From: an uncultured Mycoplasmatota bacterium
GTDB taxonomy: Bacteria > Bacillota_I > Bacilli_A > RF39 > UBA660
NCBI GenBank assembly: GCA_900546275.1
Contig: URCH01000004.1
Coordinates: 1-64,000 of the forward strand
Length of the DNA stretch: 64,000 nt
Direction: 5' to 3'
The translations under genes and the position numbers were made by a program. The notes beneath the pieces are model-generated. The model was not told the origin of the DNA and did not search any database. It worked only from the letters and a program-made list of their open reading frames with translations. Position 1 is the first letter of the stretch. Each line of letters starts with the position of its first letter. This document shows, one piece after another, positions 24,541-34,983 of the stretch.

Positions 24541-25141
24541 ATCTGTTGTAGAATTCAACTATTAATGATTCATTAATATCGATGTTAAGTTCGCTTCTTT
24601 CTGGATATCTTACATAAGTACCAGCCATTTTAGCTTCATCGAATGTTACAAATTCAACACGGTTATTTAAAGCTTCTAAAGAAGATTTAACAACGCTTAA
24701 GTTTTTGTCGTTTTCTTTAATAGCTATAACATCACCTGGAACACATCTGTATGAAGGAATATTAACTTTCTTTCCATTAACAGTTATATGACCATGATTA
24801 ACTAATTGACGAGCACCTTTTCTAGTAGATGCAAAACCAATTCTATAAACTAGGTTATCTAAACGACTTTCAAGTAATCTTAAGAAGTTTTCACCATGAA
24901 CACCTTTAAGTTTACCAGCTTCCTCAAATGTTTTTCTAAATTGTTTTTCGTTTAGACCATACATAAATCTAACTTTTTGTTTTTCTTGTAATTGAATACC
25001 ATAGTTAGATAATTTTTTAGCTCTTTTTTGACCATGTAATCCTGGTGCATATGGTTTTTTAGCTAATTCTTTACCATTTTCTAATATAGAGAATCCTAAA
25101 CGACGAGATTTTCTATAACTAGCTCCTGTGTATCTTGACAT
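24539..25141 (-). CDS. rpsD: Ribosomal protein S4
   Basis: A 200-residue primary 16S rRNA-binding protein. [20 protein letters not shown] and the [15 protein letters not shown] segment are typical of Firmicutes. The S4 domain (about 90-155) reads [20 protein letters not shown] and [19 protein letters not shown]. No zinc-binding cysteines are present, so it is the C-minus form. It is a single-gene unit with a strong promoter and a structured leader of about 165 nt, as expected for autoregulation by S4. Confidence 0.96.
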   Translation of the reverse strand: MSRYTGASYRKSRRLGFSILENGKELAKKPYAPGLHGQKRAKKLSNYGIQLQEKQKVRFMYGLNEKQFRKTFEEAGKLKGVHGENFLRLLESRLDNLVYRIGFASTRKGARQLVNHGHITVNGKKVNIPSYRCVPGDVIAIKENDKNLSVVKSSLEALNNRVEFVTFDEAKMAGTYVRYPERSELNIDINESLIVEFYNR

Positions 25142-25309
25142 ACTTTTTCTCCTTTCCTTAAAATCACATTTAATCTTAAGGCTTAATTCTAAATTAAAGG
25201 GTGTTTATTTTAATATTTTCGCTTTGCAGCAGAAGTTACACAATAACCCCTATAGGTAATAAACACGTTCTAACCTAAATTAAGCGCTGCTAGATGCAAT
25301 GCATTTATA
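25142..25309 (-). promoter_or_regulatory. Structured rpsD leader, probable S4 autoregulatory RNA
   Basis: About 165 nt of untranslated leader. A perfect 9-bp long-range helix forms between GTGTTTATT and AATAAACAC on the minus strand (plus positions 25258-25266 and 25201-25209), and several short complementary segments flank it. B. subtilis rpsD is repressed by S4 binding to its leader. Position and size fit, and the exact fold was not derived. Confidence 0.55.
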
Positions 25310-25338
25310 ATTATATTATGTTTTTACTTGTAAGTCAA
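25310..25338 (-). promoter_or_regulatory. rpsD promoter
   Basis: On the minus strand TTGACT (25338-25333), 17-bp spacer, TATAAT (25315-25310): a near-consensus sigma-A promoter. Confidence 0.75.
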
Positions 25339-25366
25339 TACCAATTCATATATAAGTTAATAATAA

Positions 25367-26275
25367 TTAAACCTTCTTTTTAGTAGCATTATGGAATGCT
25401 AATGCATTTGATTTTTCTAATACTGAGTCAGTAATATAATCAAGCTCTTCAAAAATATTTTCATTATCTAAATATTCATATAGTTTAGCAAACTTATCAA
25501 CTAATCTATATGGTAAACCAATTGTTCTTAAATAGTTTAAATATGTATAAAAATTTTCCATTGATAATTTAGAAACGTTATTTTGAAATAAATAATTTAA
25601 AATTATAATATTAAAACAATACAAATCAGAATTTTTATTTGAAACTATAAATCCAGGATATCTTAATTCAATATTTTGAATATATTTTTTTGGAATATTA
25701 ATTATAGACGAAGCTGGAGTTAAGTATTTTGCTGCAAAAGGTTTATTGTTATTTATTTTAAAACTGTCAGTATCAACAACATTTAATTTTCTAGTATCTG
25801 TATTATATATAAAATTTCCTTCATGTAAATCATTAATAAAGAAATCTTTTAATTCTGAATTTTTTCTTAAATTATCCATCTTTTTTAAAATCTCACTTAT
25901 TTGTTTTAAAAGACTTATCTTAAACTCATTTGAAATAGAAAAGTCTTTTAGAATCAAATTTAAATTAATTCCTCTAATAAAAGGCATTGTATAACCACAA
26001 ACTTTACTATTTACAATAGCAAGTTTATCAGGCAAAACAATTTCGTCAATATCTATTAAATCACTATTATCAATTAATGAATTTATTGTAAATAATTTAT
26101 TACTAAAAATATCTCCTTCTGTATTGTAAAAAACTTTTAGAACTTTTTCTGATAAATCCCATTTATTTTTATCTGTAAATCTATATAACTTTCCCTCAGT
26201 ATTAAATATTGATGATTCAAGTTTAAGTTTTTCAAATTTCTTAAAAGTATAATTAGAAAAAGAAACTGTTTTCAT
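25367..26275 (-). CDS. Protein-kinase-like protein of unknown substrate
   Basis: A 302-residue protein. The ATG at 26275 follows GGGGGA; an upstream ATG 33 bases earlier would put that ribosome-binding site inside the gene. The middle part reads like the C-lobe of a kinase or aminoglycoside-phosphotransferase fold: FINDLHEGNFIYN (a catalytic-loop H-x-x-N pattern with aspartate) and VVDTDSFKI (a metal-binding D-x-D in place of DFG). The hinge-like segment is CGYTMPFIRGINL. I see no glycine-rich loop, so the N-lobe is degenerate or unusual. It is transcribed divergently from the heat-shock operon. Kinase-like fold is moderately supported; the substrate is unknown. Confidence 0.65.
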   Translation of the reverse strand: MKTVSFSNYTFKKFEKLKLESSIFNTEGKLYRFTDKNKWDLSEKVLKVFYNTEGDIFSNKLFTINSLIDNSDLIDIDEIVLPDKLAIVNSKVCGYTMPFIRGINLNLILKDFSISNEFKISLLKQISEILKKMDNLRKNSELKDFFINDLHEGNFIYNTDTRKLNVVDTDSFKINNNKPFAAKYLTPASSIINIPKKYIQNIELRYPGFIVSNKNSDLYCFNIIILNYLFQNNVSKLSMENFYTYLNYLRTIGLPYRLVDKFAKLYEYLDNENIFEELDYITDSVLEKSNALAFHNATKKKV

Positions 26276-26351
26276 AATATCCCCCTTTTTTTCCGTGTAT
26301 AATAACATTTTTTTTATAAATATGCAAATTTAAAAATAAAAAAATATTTTT

Positions 26352-26378
26352 TTAGCACTCATATATTGACAATGCTAA
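26352..26378. promoter_or_regulatory. CIRCE operator 1 (right arm degenerate)
   Basis: TTAGCACTC (26352-26360), exactly nine bases, then CAATGCTAA (26370-26378), which matches the CIRCE arm GAGTGCTAA at seven of nine positions. It overlaps the -35 of the heat-shock promoter. HrcA is the known repressor of CIRCE. Confidence 0.85.
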
Positions 26379-26394
26379 CATATAATAGTATACT
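26366..26394 (+). promoter_or_regulatory. Promoter of the hrcA-grpE-dnaK operon
   Basis: TTGACA (26366-26371), 17-bp spacer, TATACT (26389-26394), overlapped by CIRCE 1 and followed directly by CIRCE 2. Confidence 0.85.
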
Positions 26395-26398
26395 GTAG

Positions 26399-26425
26399 AT
26401 AGCATTCAAGAAACAAGAGTGCTAA
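26399..26425. promoter_or_regulatory. CIRCE operator 2 (left arm degenerate)
   Basis: ATAGCATTC (26399-26407, seven of nine matches to the arm TTAGCACTC), exactly nine bases, then a perfect GAGTGCTAA (26417-26425). It lies in the transcribed leader a few bases before the hrcA Shine-Dalgarno and starts 47 bp after CIRCE 1. Confidence 0.85.
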
Positions 26426-26439
26426 ATAGAGGTGATTAT

Positions 26440-27426
26440 ATGTTAAGTGCAAGACAAAAAGAACTACTTAAGTTAATAGTTGAAGATTACATAAAGACAG
26501 CTAGACCAATAAGTTCTAATTCATTGTGCAAAATATTAAATTGCTCAAGTGCTACAATAAGAAACGAAATGGCTTTATTAGAAGAAATAGGTTTGATAGA
26601 AAAAACACATATCTCTTCTGGAAGAATTCCAAGTGAAAAAGGTTATAGATATTATGTAGATAACATAATGAAACCTAAAGAGTTGACTGGAGAAGATGTA
26701 TTAAAATTACAACAAGTATTTCAAAATAAGTCATTGGTTTTAACAGATGCAATAAGTAAAAGTATGGAAATAATATCAGAAATAACAAATTATACAGCAG
26801 TGGTTTTGGGATCAACTTCAGCAGATAATAGACTTACAAAAGTAGAAGTTGTTCCAGTGAGTGATAATCAACTAGTTGCTATAGTTATAACTGATAAGGG
26901 ACATGTACAACACAAAAATATAATGCTTCAAGAAAGTGTCGCACTAGAAGAAGTAAAACAAACAGTAGATTTAATCAACAAATTAGTAGTAGGTGTTCCA
27001 ATAGATGAAGTAAGTACAACACTTGAATATCAAGTAAAGCCAATAATAGCTAATTATGTAAAACAACATGAGGTATTATACAATGCTTTCTATAATGCAT
27101 TTTCAGATTTTGCTAACGCAAGTAATGTACAGATGAGTGGTAAAAAAAATATATTGATGCAACCAGAATTTGATAATACTGAAAAAATAAAACAAATTTT
27201 AGATAAATTTGATGATAAAAAGATCATTAATAGTATCAAAGAAGATGATAATGGTATCAATATATATATAGGTAGTGAAAACGATATAGATGAAGATTTA
27301 ACAGTAGTTAAGACAAAATATAACAATAATGGAGAAGAAGGAACTATAGCTTTAATAGGTCCAAAGAGAATGGAATATGACCATGTTGTTACTTTACTTA
27401 ATTATATAAAAGAAAATCTAGAGTAG
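26440..27426 (+). CDS. hrcA: Heat-inducible transcription repressor HrcA
   Basis: A 328-residue repressor of class I heat-shock genes. The N-terminal winged helix (about 1-75) includes YIKTARPISSNSLCKILNCSSATIRNEMALLEE and SSGRIPSEKGYRYYVD, both hallmarks of HrcA. A GAF-like dimerisation domain follows, and GPKRMEYDHVVTLLNYI ends the protein. The ATG at 26440 follows GAGGTGAT; an in-frame GTG at 26419 lies inside CIRCE 2. It autoregulates the operon. Confidence 0.96.
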   Translation: MLSARQKELLKLIVEDYIKTARPISSNSLCKILNCSSATIRNEMALLEEIGLIEKTHISSGRIPSEKGYRYYVDNIMKPKELTGEDVLKLQQVFQNKSLVLTDAISKSMEIISEITNYTAVVLGSTSADNRLTKVEVVPVSDNQLVAIVITDKGHVQHKNIMLQESVALEEVKQTVDLINKLVVGVPIDEVSTTLEYQVKPIIANYVKQHEVLYNAFYNAFSDFANASNVQMSGKKNILMQPEFDNTEKIKQILDKFDDKKIINSIKEDDNGINIYIGSENDIDEDLTVVKTKYNNNGEEGTIALIGPKRMEYDHVVTLLNYIKENLE

Positions 27427-27434
27427 GAGGACAT

Positions 27435-28025
27435 ATGGAAGAAAATAAAGAAACAAAAGAAGAATGCAAATGCAAAGAAGAACATGAAGAATGTACTTGC
27501 GAAAACGAATGCAAATGTGAAAATAAACCACAAAAAGAAAAAAAACATAAAAAAGATCATGATAAACGGTTAGATAAACTGAATGAGGCTTATAATAAAA
27601 TAAGCGAATTAGAAGATAGAATTCTAAGAGAAAAAGCTGAACTTGTTAATTATAGAAAAAGAAAAGAAGAAGAAATGAGTAAAATGCTTAAATATTCAAA
27701 TGAAGACTTGGTAAAAGAAATTTTACCAATAGTTGATAATTTTGAAAGAGCAATCAATATGGATGATGATAACTTGGAAGACGAAGTTTCAAAATTCTTA
27801 TCAGGATTTAAAATGATTTATTGTAAACTTATTTCAACTTTAGAAAAATATGAAGTAAAAGCAATTGATGGTAACAATAAACCATTTGATCCAACATATC
27901 ATCAAGCAGTTATGACAGAAGCTAAAGAAGGAGTAGAATCTGGCATGGTGCTTGAAGTGTTACAAAAAGGATACTTACTTAAAGATAAAGTAATTAGACC
28001 AGCAATGGTTAAAGTTAGTGAATAA
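27435..28025 (+). CDS. grpE: Nucleotide exchange factor GrpE with a cysteine-rich N-terminus
   Basis: A 196-residue protein. GrpE releases ADP from DnaK. The long coiled coil (about 45-105) and the C-terminal beta domain (VKAIDGNNKPFDPTYHQAVM, VLEVLQKGYLLKDKVIRPAMVKV) are typical. The first 30 residues are odd: six cysteines arranged as three C-x-C pairs (Cys 11/13, 20/22, 26/28) among glutamates and lysines. That would fit metal binding or a thiol switch, and is not part of the usual acidic GrpE tail. The Shine-Dalgarno is GGAGG. Confidence 0.95.
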   Translation: MEENKETKEECKCKEEHEECTCENECKCENKPQKEKKHKKDHDKRLDKLNEAYNKISELEDRILREKAELVNYRKRKEEEMSKMLKYSNEDLVKEILPIVDNFERAINMDDDNLEDEVSKFLSGFKMIYCKLISTLEKYEVKAIDGNNKPFDPTYHQAVMTEAKEGVESGMVLEVLQKGYLLKDKVIRPAMVKVSE

Positions 28026-28038
28026 AGAAAGGTGATAA

Positions 28039-29859
<1,821 letters not shown>

Positions 29860-29862
29860 TAT

Positions 29863-29887
29863 GAAGTTCTAGTTAAGCTAGAACTTC
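29863..29887 (+). other. Intercistronic hairpin between dnaK and pepF
   Basis: GAAGTTCTAG pairs perfectly with CTAGAACTTC around a 5-nt loop. No T-run follows, so it more likely stabilises the hrcA-dnaK mRNA or marks a processing site than ends transcription. Confidence 0.6.
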
Positions 29888-29905
29888 TCTGATATAGGAG
29901 GAAAA

Positions 29906-31699
29906 ATGAACCAAAAACTTCGTAGTGAAATTAGTGATGAATTTAAGTGGGATTTAACTAGTATTTATGCAGATAAAAAAGAATTTGAAAAAGATATTTT
30001 AGAATGTACAAATTTAATAAACAAAATGAAACAATGTGAAAACATATTAGAAAATGCAGATAATTTATATTGTTGTATAAAATTAGAATATGATATAGCT
30101 CGTATTTTAGATAAACTATATATGTATGCACATCTTTCATTAGATACAGATACAACCAATGTAGAAGCACAAGAAATGGTAGGAAAAGTAAAAAACTTAT
30201 TTAAAGAGTATGATGAGGTAACGTCATTTATAAAACCAACTTTATTAAAGTGTGATTATAGTTTAATAGAAAAATACTATATTGAAAAACCAGAACTAAA
30301 AGAATATGAAATAGTACTTAAAGATCTATTTAGATATAAAGAACATACTTTAACTGAAAATGAAGAAATGATTGTTTCTAAATTAAGTAAAGCTTTAACT
30401 TCTTCAAGTGATACATATGAAAAATTAACTGATTCAGATATGACATTTGGAATAATTAAAGATGAACAAAATAATGATGTAGAATTAACATCTAGTAATT
30501 ATTCAAAATACTTAAAATCCAAAGATAGAAGTGTTAGAAAAGCAGCATTTGATATGACATATGAAACTTTTTCTAAATATAAAAATACAATAGCTTCAAC
30601 TTATATTGGCGATATAGAAGCAAATGCTTCACTTGCTAAAATATATAAATTTTCATCTGCACTTGAAGCATCTTTATTTAATGATGATGTAAAAACAAAA
30701 GTGTATGATAAACTAATTGAAACAGTATCTAATAATCTTGAACCATTATATAGATATTATGAAATAAAAAGAAAAAAACTTTCTTTAGAACAATTACATC
30801 TTTATGATACATATGTTTCAATAGTAAATGAAAGTACAAAAGAATATACATTTGAAGAAGCAAAAGAAAAAGTAAAAAAAGCTTTATCTGTTTTAGGAGA
30901 AAAATATATAAGTGATTTAGATAGAGCTTTCACAGAAAAATGGATAGATATTTATAACAATAAAGGTAAAAGAAGCGGGGCTTATTCAAGTGGCTCATAT
31001 GACACAAATCCATATTTGCTTTTAAATTTTGAAGGTACTTTAAATGATGTTTCAACACTTGCTCACGAATTAGGTCATTCAATGCATAGTTATTATTCTA
31101 GAAATAATAACAATTATCAAAACAGTGGATATAAAATATTTGTTGCAGAAGTTGCCTCTACAGTAAATGAATTGCTACTTGCTTTTTATAACTTAAAAAA
31201 TGCAGAAACAACTAATGAAAAATTAATTATATTAAATGATTTACTTGATTTATTTAAAGCAACAATCTATAGACAAACAATGTTTGCTGAATTTGAAAGA
31301 GATATGTATAAAAAACATGAGAATAATGAGATTTTAACCTATGAAGTTTTAAATAATTCATATTATGAATTAAACAAAAAATATTTTGGAGATAAAGTAG
31401 TAGTAGATGAATATATTAAATATGAATGGGAAAGAATTCCACATTTTTACTATAATTTCTACGTATACAAATATGCAACAGGGTTAAGTGCTGCTTGTTA
31501 CATAGTTGACAATATATTAAATAATACAAACAATATGAAAGAAAAATATTTGAACTTTTTAACACTTGGTTCGTCATTACCACCACTTGAAGAATTAAAA
31601 ACAATGGGAATTGATATGACTGATAGTAAAGTGGTAGAATCTGCAATAAAAATGTTTGAAAATTTACTTAATCAATTTGAGGAATTATTAGAGAAGTAA
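29906..31699 (+). CDS. pepF: Oligoendopeptidase F
   Basis: A 597-residue M3-family zinc peptidase that degrades short peptides in the cytoplasm. The active site is LAHELGHSMHSYYS (HExxH) with a downstream glutamate in VAEVASTVNELLLAF. The helical N-terminal part and length are normal for PepF. It sits between dnaK and dnaJ, which is not the usual order, and could place peptide recycling under HrcA control. A strong hairpin separates it from dnaK. The Shine-Dalgarno is AGGAGG. Confidence 0.95.
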   Translation: MNQKLRSEISDEFKWDLTSIYADKKEFEKDILECTNLINKMKQCENILENADNLYCCIKLEYDIARILDKLYMYAHLSLDTDTTNVEAQEMVGKVKNLFKEYDEVTSFIKPTLLKCDYSLIEKYYIEKPELKEYEIVLKDLFRYKEHTLTENEEMIVSKLSKALTSSSDTYEKLTDSDMTFGIIKDEQNNDVELTSSNYSKYLKSKDRSVRKAAFDMTYETFSKYKNTIASTYIGDIEANASLAKIYKFSSALEASLFNDDVKTKVYDKLIETVSNNLEPLYRYYEIKRKKLSLEQLHLYDTYVSIVNESTKEYTFEEAKEKVKKALSVLGEKYISDLDRAFTEKWIDIYNNKGKRSGAYSSGSYDTNPYLLLNFEGTLNDVSTLAHELGHSMHSYYSRNNNNYQNSGYKIFVAEVASTVNELLLAFYNLKNAETTNEKLIILNDLLDLFKATIYRQTMFAEFERDMYKKHENNEILTYEVLNNSYYELNKKYFGDKVVVDEYIKYEWERIPHFYYNFYVYKYATGLSAACYIVDNILNNTNNMKEKYLNFLTLGSSLPPLEELKTMGIDMTDSKVVESAIKMFENLLNQFEELLEK

Positions 31700-31711
31700 G
31701 AGGTGAAGATT

Positions 31712-32818
31712 ATGAATAAAAGGGACTATTATGAAGTATTAGGAGTTCCTAAAACTGCAACAGAAGATGAAATCAAAAGTGCTTTTAGAAAATTAGCTAA
31801 AAAATATCACCCAGATGTAAGTAAAGAACCTGATGCAGCAGAAAAATTTAAAGAAGCTCAGGAAGCATACGCTGTTTTATCAGATGAAAGTAAAAGAAAA
31901 CAATATGATCAATTTGGTCATGCAGCATTTGAAAATAATGGTGCAGGAGCATCTGGATTCGATTTTTCAGATTTTGACTTTTCAGATATATTTGGAGATA
32001 TATTTGGTGGAGGATTTGGAGGATTTAACTTTGGATCAGGTCGTTCATCATCTAGAGCGAGAAAAGGAAGAGATAGCGTAATTAATGTAAACCTTACATT
32101 TGAAGAAGCTGTATTTGGATGTAAAAAAACTGTAAACGTCACTGTAAATGATACATGTTCAGAATGTGATGGTAAAGGGGGACATGGAGAAAAAAAATGT
32201 CCTACTTGTAATGGTAGTGGTACAGTTACATCTGAACAAAGATCATTGTTTGGAACATTTATGACAAGAACAACATGTACTGAATGTAATGGAAAAGGAA
32301 AAGTATATGAAAAAACATGCTCTTCTTGTAGAGGTACAGGAATAATTAGAAAAAATAAAGAATTAGAAGTTAAAATCCCTGCAGGTGTAGATACTGGTAA
32401 TCAGTTAAGACTTTCTGGTAAAGGAGAAGCAGGTATTAATGGAGGAACAAACGGAGACTTATATTTAGAATTTAATGTAAAAGAACATCCAATATATAAA
32501 AGAGAAGATATAGATGTTTACCTAGAATATCCAATATCAATAACAGATGCAGTGTTAGGGTGTAAAAAAGAAGTACCAACTTTATATGGTACGGTTAAAC
32601 TTACTATTAATCCTGGAACTCAAACAAATGATAAATATCGTTTAAAAGGAAAAGGAATAGAGGATGTACACTCTTCAAGGAAAGGAGATATGTACGTTAT
32701 TATCAAAGTTTCTATTCCAAATAAATTAACTAGAGAACAAAAAAAATTATTTGATGAATTATCAAAAACAGATTTAAATGATAACGATATGCTAAAAAAA
32801 ATTAACAAATATATTTAA
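31712..32818 (+). CDS. dnaJ: Chaperone DnaJ
   Basis: A 368-residue class A J-protein. The J domain has the HPD motif (KKYHPDVSK), followed by a Gly/Phe-rich linker (about 75-115). Four zinc-binding repeats appear as [24 protein letters not shown] and CSSCRGTG, and then two client-binding beta domains. It delivers substrates to DnaK and stimulates its ATPase. ATG 31712 is used; the GTG at 31703 is part of GAGGTGA. Confidence 0.97.
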   Translation: MNKRDYYEVLGVPKTATEDEIKSAFRKLAKKYHPDVSKEPDAAEKFKEAQEAYAVLSDESKRKQYDQFGHAAFENNGAGASGFDFSDFDFSDIFGDIFGGGFGGFNFGSGRSSSRARKGRDSVINVNLTFEEAVFGCKKTVNVTVNDTCSECDGKGGHGEKKCPTCNGSGTVTSEQRSLFGTFMTRTTCTECNGKGKVYEKTCSSCRGTGIIRKNKELEVKIPAGVDTGNQLRLSGKGEAGINGGTNGDLYLEFNVKEHPIYKREDIDVYLEYPISITDAVLGCKKEVPTLYGTVKLTINPGTQTNDKYRLKGKGIEDVHSSRKGDMYVIIKVSIPNKLTREQKKLFDELSKTDLNDNDMLKKINKYI

Positions 32819-32830
32819 TATGGAGATTAT

Positions 32831-33409
32831 ATGAATTTATTAATTGTGAACAAAGAAAATAAATTATCCAAAGAATATATTCCTAAAAATTTAACTTTGG
32901 TAAAAACTGTCATACCAGGTTCAGTAGAAGTTGATAGGAAAATATATTTAGTAGATGAAGTTGCACAAAACTGGGTAAAATTAAAAAGATATATGAAACA
33001 AAAGGGATATAATATAGATATATCAAGTGGTTATAGAAGCTATGAATATCAAGAAAAGTTAATTGAAAAGTTTATTCAAAAAAAAGGATTAGAAGAAACT
33101 TTAAAGATAGCTGCAATGCCTGGTACTAGTGAACATCAAACTGGATTATGTTTAGATTATGAAAAATTCTATTATGAAAATGGTAAAATAATGTCAAGTT
33201 TAAATGAAAGTGATATTGAATTTAAAATAGTAAAAAATATAGCTCATAAGTATGGTTTTATACTAAGATATCCAAAAGATAAGGAAGATATTACAGGTTA
33301 TAAATATGAACCTTGGCATTTAAGATATGTTGGGAAAAAAATAGCAAAAGAAATCTATGAATCTGATATAACACTTGAAGAATATAAAGTTAAGATTTTA
33401 GTAAAGTAA
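32831..33409 (+). CDS. M15-family D-Ala-D-Ala carboxypeptidase-like protein, no signal peptide
   Basis: A 192-residue VanY-type zinc peptidase. It has the signature SSGYRSYEYQEKLI, the metal ligands in MPGTSEHQTGLCLDY (H and D), and EPWHLRYVGKKIA (catalytic E and H). These enzymes trim the terminal D-Ala of peptidoglycan stem peptides outside the cell. The start MNLLIVNKENKLSKEYIPKN contains no export signal or membrane helix, and no other upstream start adds one, so either it is cytoplasmic or it leaves the cell another way. It follows dnaJ by 12 bp with GGAGA before the start. Confidence 0.85.
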   Translation: MNLLIVNKENKLSKEYIPKNLTLVKTVIPGSVEVDRKIYLVDEVAQNWVKLKRYMKQKGYNIDISSGYRSYEYQEKLIEKFIQKKGLEETLKIAAMPGTSEHQTGLCLDYEKFYYENGKIMSSLNESDIEFKIVKNIAHKYGFILRYPKDKEDITGYKYEPWHLRYVGKKIAKEIYESDITLEEYKVKILVK

Positions 33410-33439
33410 TTGACTTTTAACACTTTAATTTTGTATACT
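33410..33439 (+). promoter_or_regulatory. frr promoter
   Basis: TTGACT (33410-33415), 18-bp spacer, TATACT (33434-33439). Confidence 0.6.
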
Positions 33440-33463
33440 ATTAAGTAGTGAGAGGATGAGATT

Positions 33464-34006
33464 ATGGATGATATTTTAATGGAAACAGAACTAAATATGC
33501 AATCAGCAATTGAAAATATGGAAAAAAGACTTTTAAATATAAGAGCAGGAAGAGCAAATCCAGCTATACTTGATTCAGTAATGGTTAATTATTATGGTGC
33601 TTTAACACCTTTAAAACAACTTGCTACTATTTCAATACCTGAAGCAAGACAATTAATGATAAAACCATTTGATAAAGGATCTTTAAATGCTATAGAAAAA
33701 GGTATATATGAAGCAAACATTGGATTAACACCAAATAATAATGGTGAAGTTATAATATTAAATATACCTGCTTTAACAGAAGATACAAGAAAAGAATATG
33801 TAAAGCAAGCTAAAACAATATCAGAAGATTGCAAAATTGCACTTAGAAATGTTAGACAAGATTCCAATAATGATATAAAAAAATCAGAAATGACTGAAGA
33901 TGAACAAAAAGAAGCAACAGAAGAAGTTCAAGAATTAATAAATAAATATAATAAAATAGTAGATGAAAAATTAAAAATAAAAGAACAAGAATTAATGACA
34001 GTATAA
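33464..34006 (+). CDS. frr: Ribosome recycling factor
   Basis: A 180-residue tRNA-mimicking protein that, with EF-G, splits the post-termination ribosome. Signatures: LLNIRAGRANPAILDSVMVNYYG, ALTPLKQLATISIPEARQL, and KSEMTEDEQKEATEEVQELI. In most Firmicutes it follows rpsB-tsf-pyrH; here it stands alone with its own promoter and a terminator shared with the convergent popT gene. Confidence 0.96.
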   Translation: MDDILMETELNMQSAIENMEKRLLNIRAGRANPAILDSVMVNYYGALTPLKQLATISIPEARQLMIKPFDKGSLNAIEKGIYEANIGLTPNNNGEVIILNIPALTEDTRKEYVKQAKTISEDCKIALRNVRQDSNNDIKKSEMTEDEQKEATEEVQELINKYNKIVDEKLKIKEQELMTV

Positions 34007-34038
34007 AAAAACGAGTGATTTTAATCATTCGCTTTTTT
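34007..34038. terminator. Bidirectional terminator between frr and popT
   Basis: CGAGTGATT pairs with AATCATTCG, flanked by A-run and T-run; it overlaps the 3' end of the minus-strand gene. Confidence 0.8.
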
Positions 34039-34894
34039 CTTTTAAATTCTTTTTTTCTAGAAGTGTAACTAAAGTTGCTCCAAGAATAAATGTTAATATA
34101 GAAGTTATTACAGTAATAACGTCGTACCATTTAAGTGGTATTATTGTAATAGCACTCATTAAAATTAGCCCTAAAATAAAACTCATTGTTCCTGTTCTAT
34201 GTTTATTTAATAGATAAGTTGTTAGTTTAGCACTTAAAATTATTCCTATGCCAACACCAAGTGCAATAATTATTAATCCAATTATAATGTTTGGTTCAAA
34301 ACTTGTTACATTTGCAACATACCCTTTAAATAAATGATACCATCCTAAAATAAGTAATACCATTGAGCCTGAAATACCTGGAAATATCATAGCTCCACCT
34401 GATGTTGCACCTAACAAGAATAATGTTAGTATATATTTTATATCAAGTGTTTTAGAAACAATTTCCTCCAGTGATACAGTTAATTCACCAGTCCCTTGTG
34501 AAAAGAAAACTAATGCTCCAATAAGAATTATACCTGCAATAAAACTTATTATAGAAATTTTACTATCTTTCATTTCTTGCTTTTTTAAAGATGGTAAACT
34601 AAATAAAATTAATCCACTAAAACAAGCTAACGTTTGATTTGGAAATTTGTCAAATAAAAATGTTAATATTTTAGCAAACACAACAAGACCTATACCAACA
34701 CCAATCATTAAAGTAAATAAAAATTTGAATGCTTCTAATCTTTCTTTCCAACTTATTTTTATCTTAAATAAATTAGATATCGAACTCATTGTTTTATCAA
34801 AAATACCAAGCATAACTATTATAGTTCCGCCACTAACACCAGGTATAATATTTGCGCCACCAATTAATATACCCCCAACTATGTTTTTTATCAT
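34025..34894 (-). CDS. popT: DUF368 undecaprenyl-phosphate transporter (PopT-like)
   Basis: A 289-residue polytopic membrane protein with an inverted-repeat architecture. The first half carries GGANIIPGVSGGTIIVMLGIF and the second half GATSGGAMIFPGISGSMVLL, the paired re-entrant motifs of DUF368. Members (PopT) were shown to return undecaprenyl phosphate to the inner leaflet for reuse in wall and teichoic acid synthesis. It is a single gene, with a GGAGG site just upstream of its start. The family call is firm; the transported lipid is from the family. Confidence 0.88.
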   Translation of the reverse strand: MIKNIVGGILIGGANIIPGVSGGTIIVMLGIFDKTMSSISNLFKIKISWKERLEAFKFLFTLMIGVGIGLVVFAKILTFLFDKFPNQTLACFSGLILFSLPSLKKQEMKDSKISIISFIAGIILIGALVFFSQGTGELTVSLEEIVSKTLDIKYILTLFLLGATSGGAMIFPGISGSMVLLILGWYHLFKGYVANVTSFEPNIIIGLIIIALGVGIGIILSAKLTTYLLNKHRTGTMSFILGLILMSAITIIPLKWYDVITVITSILTFILGATLVTLLEKKNLKEKSE

Positions 34895-34983
34895 AATTAC
34901 CTCCTAAAGTGAATTATAACATTAATAAAAATTAATGTAAATAAAATAATAAATGTGTTATAATAATGAAAGCGAGGTGGATT

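Noticed and set aside
31833..32081. Plus-strand 82-residue frame inside dnaJ
   Set aside because: It is a shifted reading of the J domain and Gly/Phe region of dnaJ.
33852..34130. Minus-strand 92-residue frame across frr and popT ends
   Set aside because: It spans the bidirectional terminator and both confirmed genes and has low-complexity composition.
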